Source: Lucifuga dentata (lineage: Eukaryota; Chordata; Actinopteri; Ophidiiformes; Bythitidae). From it: a DNA stretch of 64,000 nt. Where the stretch lies: positions 198,588-262,587 of the forward strand of contig VXCM01000466.1 of the NCBI GenBank assembly GCA_014773175.1, read 5' to 3'. Below, in pieces: positions 57,001 to 64,000 of the stretch; the stretch's first letter is position 1; every line of letters begins with the position of its first letter. The position numbers and the translations under genes were made by a program. Below the pieces are notes generated by a model. It ran no database searches, was not told where the DNA came from, and was given only the letters and a program-made list of their open reading frames with translations.

Positions 57001-59041
57001 CTCTACACCTAAGAGGGACCTGGATTTCTTTTTGGGTTTCTTTCTAGGCTTTGGTTGGCTGTCTTGTCCTTCCTCTGTATCCTCATGTCCTGTGTCCTCG
57101 CTACAGTCACTATCCACACCTGAGGACCCAGACTGTGTGGACGGCACAGACCAGGTGGATGGCAGGGAGTAACTGGAGAACATGGAGTCCCTCGAGGAAG
57201 AAGATGCGGTGGAGAAACAGTGGTCTTCGTTGTTTCCCGCCACCTCTTCTTCCTCATCCTTATTGACCTCAGTATTATCCTCATCAATTTCTGTTTTTAG
57301 GAAACAGTCTGGAGGTGAATCCTGGCCGAACTCACTTGCAAGAATGTCACTCAGGATATCTGGATGAATGTGAAGAGAGGATGATTATATACTGCAGGAA
57401 TAAAAGAATTATACATATTTATAGGACAGTAATTACCAAAGTTGCTATTTTCCCAGGAAGAGATGTGACATTTTGGAAAGGGTAGCACGAGCATCTCAAC
57501 AGCCTCTAAAAAGAGGAGATAAAATTGGATAAAGAGATTAAGGAAGTGCTGAGAAGAATCTAGAAAAGCAGATAAACACTTTTCTAGAATCTGGAATTTA
57601 GAAATATGAATTCACGACTGCATATGCCAACACTTGTACATTTGGCTGTATTCTCTTTCTTACCAGCTCCTGAGCAGCTATCAGCAGGATCTGGGACTTT
57701 GAGGCTTTCTGCAAGTCGCTCCATCCTGTGCAGCAAACCTTCTCTAGCCACGCTGAGATCAGATGTGGAAGCTGCTGTCTCCATGATGTCTGTAATTGCT
57801 TCTAGGAGCTGCTGCAACTCCTCAGGCTGTTTGGTCTGGAAGAACAAAAGAAAGTCCGCATGTAGCATCTTATACTCACTATTTGAGTTAAACATGAAAT
57901 AAATGGGTAATGTCAAAAATTAAAGTATTTAGATATTCAAAATGAAATTTAACCAGCTTTGGGCATTAATCTGTCTCTGGATCCAACAGTTTTTATCCTC
58001 GCATCCTCCTTAAAAATTTCCCTAACAAGAAATTTATGTATCTACAGTATGTAGAATCTTACTTTTAACAGCAAAGAAGATGATTACTGTGGTGGAGGGA
58101 AAGGGTTACAGAAATCTATATCATGGAAAAGATTACAGCAAATCTTCAATTGAAAACAGATATATTTAAGGAAATATGGTCACCAATGGAAAAAGCTGTA
58201 CCAGAAATATGTAATTAAAGGTGAAGCACCTTTTTTCCTTTCCTCTTCTTCTCTATGTAAATGTGTATGACCTCCTGTGTACTCTTTTATCTTGCCTTTT
58301 TTTGGTTGTCATACTCTTTAAATATATAGACAGTATATGTACACTACAGGCCAGACATTTGAGCGCNCCCCTCCCCCAGATTTAACATGATCAGACTGTG
58401 TGGCAAGTTAATCTCAAAATGATGTGGGAGAAGGCAGATAGCAGCTATTGAATAGAATGTTAAAACACATCAGCAAGGGAGTTGGAACACAACTGGAGTG
58501 CCAGTGCTCTAATACAGACTGGACATGCCTTCATTAAAAATCATATCTTAAGCCATGGTGGCTACATAATGTGCTCTTGTTGACAAATTCTTGAAAACTA
58601 ATTAGTTACATTTATTTTATATATTTTTGTCATTTCCTGTGCAATAAATTGTAAAACAAACAGTGTATTGATGAGTTATTTAAAAAAGCTGGGGATGGCC
58701 TCAAACTTCTGGCCTGCAATTTATATAATAATTATACATCTCAACTATATTCCATGTTGTTCAGTCATAATAAAAATAAAGTTCTAAAAACATAAATAAA
58801 TAAAAATAAAGTTTTGGTTGCCCACCTGCAGGACATCGTGGAGTGTCTGCAGGTTGTGCTTGGCACCCAGAGTTGCCTGGAAGGCATGCAGGATCAGGCT
58901 GACTGCTGCATCTCTGTGGGAGCACCGGGTGCTGCTCAGCTGCTCAGAGACAGCCTGGACCTGTGGAGCCATGTCCTGGTCTGGACTCACCAAGAGCATC
59001 GTCCTAAAACAGATGTCCAGCCATGGATATATGCATGTACA

Positions 59042-59109
<68 letters not shown>

Positions 59110-60577
59110 CACCATTGATGTGATAGTGAATGAAGAGTTGCCACTGTGGTAGCAGTATTAGTAAAGTGTGGAGAGATGTCTGCTTCTTTGATGGTTTTAA
59201 GATCTCAAATTTTGAAGGACAATACTGGTGATTTTGCATATTTGATCCCAAAAAATACTACCTGCATACAAAAAAATTCTAAAATTTACAGCTTCAGTAG
59301 TGTGTTTTGGAAAATAATTAGCAGTAATGTAAAGGGTTGCGGTTTGGATTTATTGGGCTCAAACATACAAAATCACTGGCATGGTCCTTTAAGCACCTAA
59401 TTACCTGATGATGAAGTTTATGTCTGGGAACAGATATTTAAAAAATCTTAATCTAAGCATGGAAGGACCAAAAAAAAAAAAAAAAAAANAAAAAAAAAAA
59501 AAAAAAAGAAAAAAAATTAGACTAAAAGATATGGCAAAGGTGAAGACTGAAGAAATATACTGAATACATAAATGCATACATAAATAAATATAATGAATAC
59601 ATAAATGTACATGTCTGATTGTTATGCTATATGCTTATATAAGCATAACATATATGTATATACTATGAGCAAAACTGATTATGACTGTTTTTATTATGAA
59701 CTAGCATTTGAGTGAACTTACATGACTTTAGAGGAGTGAATCTGAGCGGGGAAGCCCTGCTCTGTCCTCACCAGTCGCTGAAATGAAATACCTAAACAAA
59801 AGTTAGCAGTCTTAGAACAATATATGCAGGTAAACAGCGCCCCCTAGTGGTTTATATCAACACACGAAACAGACAACCAACAGCAACGTTCCTCTCTTTG
59901 CACCTTGAAAAGAATCAGCGAGGTTGCATTTGGGTGTCGTAAAACTTTTCCCTGTAATTCTTACCTATTTTACCTCAAATGCTCTAAAATGAGGACTGGA
60001 GCACAGGCTTCATGTTTTAATAGTACCTGGTGCTCTGAGTTCCTGTTGGATGATATTCAGCAGACGTTTGATGGCAGAACAGCAAGGCTCAGGCCAGGAC
60101 AGGAAACCATGCAACAGCAGGTAAGCCTCCTGCAGCATGCCGCAGTCTGGAGGCATGTGAGGAGTCTGCAGAGGAGACAGGTGAACAGGTTACACAGGAA
60201 AGGTGAAACAAGCCAGTCAAACAATACCTACTACCTACAAAGGAGTTTGTGGTGTAAAAGTAAAACTTGTGCATCAACTAAGGTTCATTACTATTGACCA
60301 ACAAATACCAAGTATTAACCTTTCCCCAAAATGGATAACAATTTGGTTTTAAATCACGTTTCCAATTGGATGAGTCTAAGGCCTTATTATAATCCATAGT
60401 CCATTTGTTCTGGTCCCAACAAACAAAAGATTTGTTACTTTTATTTCTTTACACTTGGTTCAGTTTGTTTGAAAGAGCATAATTCCTTCCCTGACTGAGA
60501 CCAAAATTATGCCAGATCTTTTCTGGCCTTGATGTCTCCCTCCTCTTACTTACATCCACAAACACCACCACCTCCAG

Positions 60578-60613
<36 letters not shown>

Positions 60614-61982
60614 TTGTGTCTCCGCATTCCCACTAGAGTTAGAACTGAAGAAGCCTTCTGGATTAACGGCAAAACGTTTTCAAGCTATTTTTTTCCAGTC
60701 AGTGACTCAACTTCATCCTTCTAGACATCTTACCATCTGGATGACTAAGCTGAAGCTTCGCAGACAGATGTAGCAAACAAAATATGCAGGCAGAACACTG
60801 AATTTAATCAAACCGCATATCACTTCACATTATGAGAAGATGTGCTGCATTCAGACGGCTGAACAGGAAAATAGAGCACATATTGGGTGCATACAACCAA
60901 ATGCTAATCTTTAACATGTTCACCTGTTAGTTAAGCTTCTGTTTGATTTGCTATTGGTAATCAAAGGTGTAGTTGTCATATTGTGAACCACCTCTCTGGT
61001 TCTAGATTAATCAATAATCAATAGATCACCTTGTGGTTAGTAAGGATTATGTTTACACCACAAAAAGAGTAGACCGGGCTGAATCAAGACCACTTCCTCA
61101 AAAAGGTCTCAGTTGTGGTCCTTACCCGAAAGGGATTTCTGTGTTCAGACCTGCACAAATTAATCGTACCCAAACGATCCAACTGGACTAAACCACAGTT
61201 AGTGTAAAAGCGTCATGTGCTTCTTCCTCTGATGGTGCTACACTCACATTCATGAGAGTTGAAGAGAACATCAGTGTGAGAGGCACGACGAGCTCATACT
61301 GACACTGCAGGAACACCTGTAACAGACAGAAAAATCACTATGATTCATTATGATTCTCCAGGCGACACTGAACAGTTTATGATGCAACATGATAGTTAAT
61401 AATCTTTGAGCTACCTCCTTTGTTTTCCTGAGAATCTGCTGTAGGAGGATGAGGAAGTTGCGTGGATCTCTCTTCACCAGTTCCTCCAAACACCAGCGGT
61501 TTATGCACAGGCCAGCTAGATAGACAGGACACAAGCCAACGTTTATTTCTCCTTTTGGGTTTCACTCTGAAGGCAGACAACATAAAATTTTAAAGGTATG
61601 TGCATTAACAATATCTAATAAACTGAAAAGAATGGAAGTGAAATAATCACGCCAGAATCTGTTGAGTCCAAAGGTGACGTGATACTAAACAGAGCTTCCT
61701 TAATATTTCAGATATTGCAAGCAAAATGATAACCACCCACCCAAACCCTCCATGCCCTCTGTCACCACTTTCAATTCCCATTTTTCTCTGTTATAAGCCA
61801 CAGTTCATGACAATGTGTCTCAACCGGTTATATAACTGATGAATAAAACATTTTTTTTTGATGAATAAAACATTTACAAAACCACTGGCTGGATTTGGTA
61901 AAAATTAATATTTCAATGAAATTCAGAGCAGTGTCATTTTTACTTACAGTTGATCATTACATGTAGATATTCTTTTCAATGC

Positions 61983-62022
<40 letters not shown>

Positions 62023-62560
62023 ACGCACACTGATTTTTCTACCTTAAATGTGTTTTTGCCTAAACATCGGTTTTAACATCTATTTTTTAGCCAGACTTGA
62101 ATTTTTGATATAAACTTGTGATACTGATGCAACAATATGACTGTCAAATAGGTCCATCGCTGTTTATCTGAGGATTATTTTTTTTTGCAAGAACAATTAT
62201 AACAATATCACACCCTGACATAGGGTAAATAACAAAAAAAAAAAAAAAAAAAAATCAAGGCTCACACCAGAAGTGAACAAGATTTTTTGTATTTTTCCAG
62301 ATTTTCAGTCTCCCAAACTTTGCCAAACACTGAAATGATAAGCCCAACATTCACGTTTTCCTCCAAAATGATCTTGGCATATGAGGTTCCAGTTTACAAA
62401 GCATATAGATGTTTAGTTCTAGTAGTTCATCAGGTTTAGGAGACATACCGTTCCAGAGCTGTTTGTCAGGACAGTCCAGACCCAGGTCACAGAGGCAACG
62501 CCCGAGAGCATGCTGGATACGATCCTCCATGCACGAGCTCTGCTCCATCTTCTGCATCAT
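52191..62560 (-). CDS. pik3r5: pik3r5, phosphoinositide 3-kinase regulatory subunit 5 (p101)
   Basis: p101 pairs with p110-gamma and lets G-beta-gamma activate PI3K-gamma at the membrane. Coding exons (complement): 62449-62560, 61415-61515, 61248-61316, 60027-60165, 59722-59791, 58826-59003, 57664-57835, 57437-57505, 56512-57359, 55276-55401, 54108-54239, 53913-54006, 53718-53794, 53527-53620, 53306-53388, 53076-53194, 52191-52338. All phases agree: 2631 nt, 876 residues (human 880). The start is [20 protein letters not shown], and either Met could be used. [29 protein letters not shown] and [12 protein letters not shown] match human p101. The C-terminal part ([27 protein letters not shown]) is the G-beta-gamma-binding region and the end is [10 protein letters not shown]. 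Exon 9 encodes the long acidic/Ser-rich and basic linker (about 304-586). The paralogue pik3r6 is less similar at these points. Confidence 0.95.
54036..54086. repeat. (GT)n microsatellite in a pik3r5 intron
   Basis: About 25 units, beginning some 20 bases inside the 101-base intron between exons 54108-54239 and 53913-54006, so it makes up half of that intron. Confidence 0.95.
54507..55079. mobile_element. TTAA-flanked element, copy 16
   Basis: The left end is GAGACCATACCAGTGATTTTG (TTAA lost), the right end CCTGTACTGTCCT-TTAA; about 573 bases in a pik3r5 intron. Confidence 0.7.
55576..56095. mobile_element. TTAA-flanked element, copy 17
   Basis: TTAA-AGGACCATACCATTTTTT at the left. The right end is degraded (TATTGGACTTCTATTACCAG). 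It lies in the pik3r5 intron after exon 56512-57359. Confidence 0.65.
58340..58723. mobile_element. Tc1/mariner-like MITE, second copy
   Basis: TA-CACTACAGGCCAGACATTTG at the left and CAAACTTCTGGCCTGCAATT-TA at the right. The interior is nearly the same as the copy at 17031-17416 (GAAGGCAGATAGCAGCTATT, GTCATTTCCTGTGCAATAAA). One N at 58367. Confidence 0.65.
59046..59104. repeat. (AC)n microsatellite in a pik3r5 intron
   Basis: About 29 units, 43 bases from the acceptor of exon 58826-59003. Confidence 0.95.
59212..59392. mobile_element. TTAA-flanked element, copy 18 (short, internally deleted)
   Basis: GAAGGACAATACTGGTGATTTT at the left and CACTGGCATGGTCCT-TTAA at the right, only about 181 bases. 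Both termini are kept and the middle is lost, the usual form of a deletion derivative. Confidence 0.75.
60581..60608. repeat. (GT)n microsatellite in a pik3r5 intron
   Basis: About 14 units in the intron between exons 61248-61316 and 60027-60165. Confidence 0.95.
61986..62020. repeat. (AC)n microsatellite in the first coding intron of pik3r5
   Basis: About 17 units. Confidence 0.95.
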
Positions 62561-62563
62561 CTT

Positions 62564-64000
62564 CTGTAGAGGCATCACAACATCCACAGAAAATATATAA
62601 GTAGATCACACAACAGGAAGTCCCAAATAAAAACCAGAGTGACGCACTGTGTTGTATTCCATTTAAACAATATTCTACATTGCTGCATTGGTCTAAAGTT
62701 CTTGTTAATGCTGTTGTCAGCTCTTCATAGTCGGTTGTTCCATTCTGGTAGTACAGAAACAATAAAACACAGCTGACAGTAACAGCTCACACACAAACAG
62801 ATGCAAACACCAGTGTCCACAGTAGAAGTGGCAGAGGAGAGAACAGTCTGCCACTTCCTCCAAAAGCAGTGAGTCACTGGTTGTGCAAACAAACCGGACA
62901 TGAGCTGGTTGAAAAACTTCTACTTTTTCATTCTTAAAATCAGCTGACATTTTGACAGTGTGAATAAATTATGACCATTATGAAATGCTAAAATCTTTAC
63001 CTCTAATACAGGTCACTTGGTGAAAAGCACCTAAATCCATGTTATCCTTATATTCCGCACTTTCCTGTGATTAATTTCAGGAGATTATACACAGCACGAC
63101 TCATACAACTGCTGAAAACTCCATTTGGATGACAATGTAAAGCAACAAATGTTTCCCCTGAGACTCCACAGTATATTTGGCCTCCGGGATTTGTTCATGT
63201 GCGTACGGAAGCTGTAATTGTGTTCAGCTGTGACCATCGGCAGACGTGCCACTGTGACCAGCGGTGAATAATGTGTAGTGACACAACTGGGAAACTGGGG
63301 TCACCTGTGCCCATCAAAACAGGAAAAGGCCTTTCAGGAAGCATCAATGCAGCACAGATTAAAAGACATCCTTCAAATAATTCCTTCATATAGAGAGAAG
63401 AACGTGGAGAAGAAGCATCTGAAGTCGTTGAAGTGTAAGAGCAGATTAAATTGTTTGCACACAAGTGATCAAGCTAAGAAATATAAATGTCAGCAGTACC
63501 TGGCAAATCTAACTCCAACATGCACAAGTGTAATTGTCTGCTGAGGAAACAGGTGTTACTCCATTGTACTCATGTTGTTACAATGCCAGGCTATAATCTC
63601 CAGCTCTGACCAATGGACTTAATTATTTCCACAATACAAAACACACAGATTTTTTGTGTGGTTTTTATCATGCAAGTTATAGTTGAGGGAGGAAGGAAAA
63701 AGGAAATTAAGAGAGTTAGGAATGAGGATGTTACAGGTAAGACAGACACACAGCATGATGCTCAAATTACTCAAATACAAGTGTTAGATCTGTTTATCAA
63801 ATGTCCACAGAGTCAAGTGTAAAAGGAGTATTGGGTTAAATGAGCGATATTTGAAATTATTTGCTAAATGACTTGACATTGCTGTTAGTTGTCATGAGTT
63901 CTGAGTAATTACAATATAATAACTTGAAGTGTTCTGTTTGGGTTATCTTAACCATTTTTATAGGGTTATTAGAAAGAAAAACAACACAATAAAATTTGTT
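62564..64000. other. Upstream of the first pik3r5 coding exon; no gene recognised
   Basis: The exon at 62449-62563 begins with a splice acceptor (CTCTACAG|AAG) just before the start codon, so at least one non-coding 5' exon must lie further right. None was identified in this stretch or before the window ends. Confidence 0.5.

Noticed and set aside
63195..63822. ORFs of 69-89 codons near the right edge
   Set aside because: Overlapping on both strands, with no motif and no splice partners. No gene could be supported.

Overview
The window is vertebrate nuclear DNA, almost certainly from a teleost fish. The genes are split by GT-AG introns, and their products read as clear orthologues of human proteins. 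The repeats are fish types: Rex1-like, RTE-like and L2-like LINE fragments, a tRNA-headed SINE, and many dinucleotide microsatellites. It is a draft assembly, with one 401-base N gap at 32887-33287 and about a dozen single-N contig joins, two of them inside a coding sequence.

Layout. (1) 1-1162, minus: the first two coding exons of mcm5 (replicative helicase subunit), running off the left edge, with a promoter at 1163-1450 that carries E2F-type and CCAAT motifs. (2) 2636-12784, minus: complete gcat (glycine C-acetyltransferase), nine exons, 427 residues. (3) 14123-23321, minus: tom1 (VHS-GAT endosomal adaptor), 15 certain coding exons plus one candidate cassette exon. (4) 23637-26638, plus: an unrecognised five-exon gene, head-to-head with tom1 across 315 bases. 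It ends in 21-residue and 74-codon tandem repeats, the last of which is broken by a one-base shift. (5) 27-33 kb: repeat-rich DNA and the large gap. (6) 33706-39254, minus: a bmerb1-like gene (bMERB domain, C-terminal CaaX-like end) whose first exon is unresolved. (7) 45126-47063, minus: intronless mfsd6l (MFS transporter), disturbed by two assembly duplications. (8) 49179-50003, plus: an unrecognised intronless 274-residue ORF with acidic repeats and a poly(A) signal. (9) 52191-62560, minus: complete pik3r5 (p101, regulatory subunit of PI3K-gamma), 17 coding exons, 876 residues.

The genes do not form one pathway. The left block (mcm5, tom1, with gcat) matches neighbours on human 22q. The right block (mfsd6l, pik3r5) matches human 17p13.1. 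The bmerb1-like gene and the two unrecognised genes lie between or among them.

The most striking non-genic signal is a repeat family flanked by TTAA, with terminal inverted repeats of about 85-90 bases (TTAA-AGGACCATACTGGTGAT...). It leaves about 18 full or partial copies in 64 kb, many inside introns. The best candidates for undescribed biology are the gene at 23637-26638, the ORF at 49179-50003 and this TTAA family. All exon coordinates were placed by eye from splice consensus, reading phase and remembered family sequences; no search was run.
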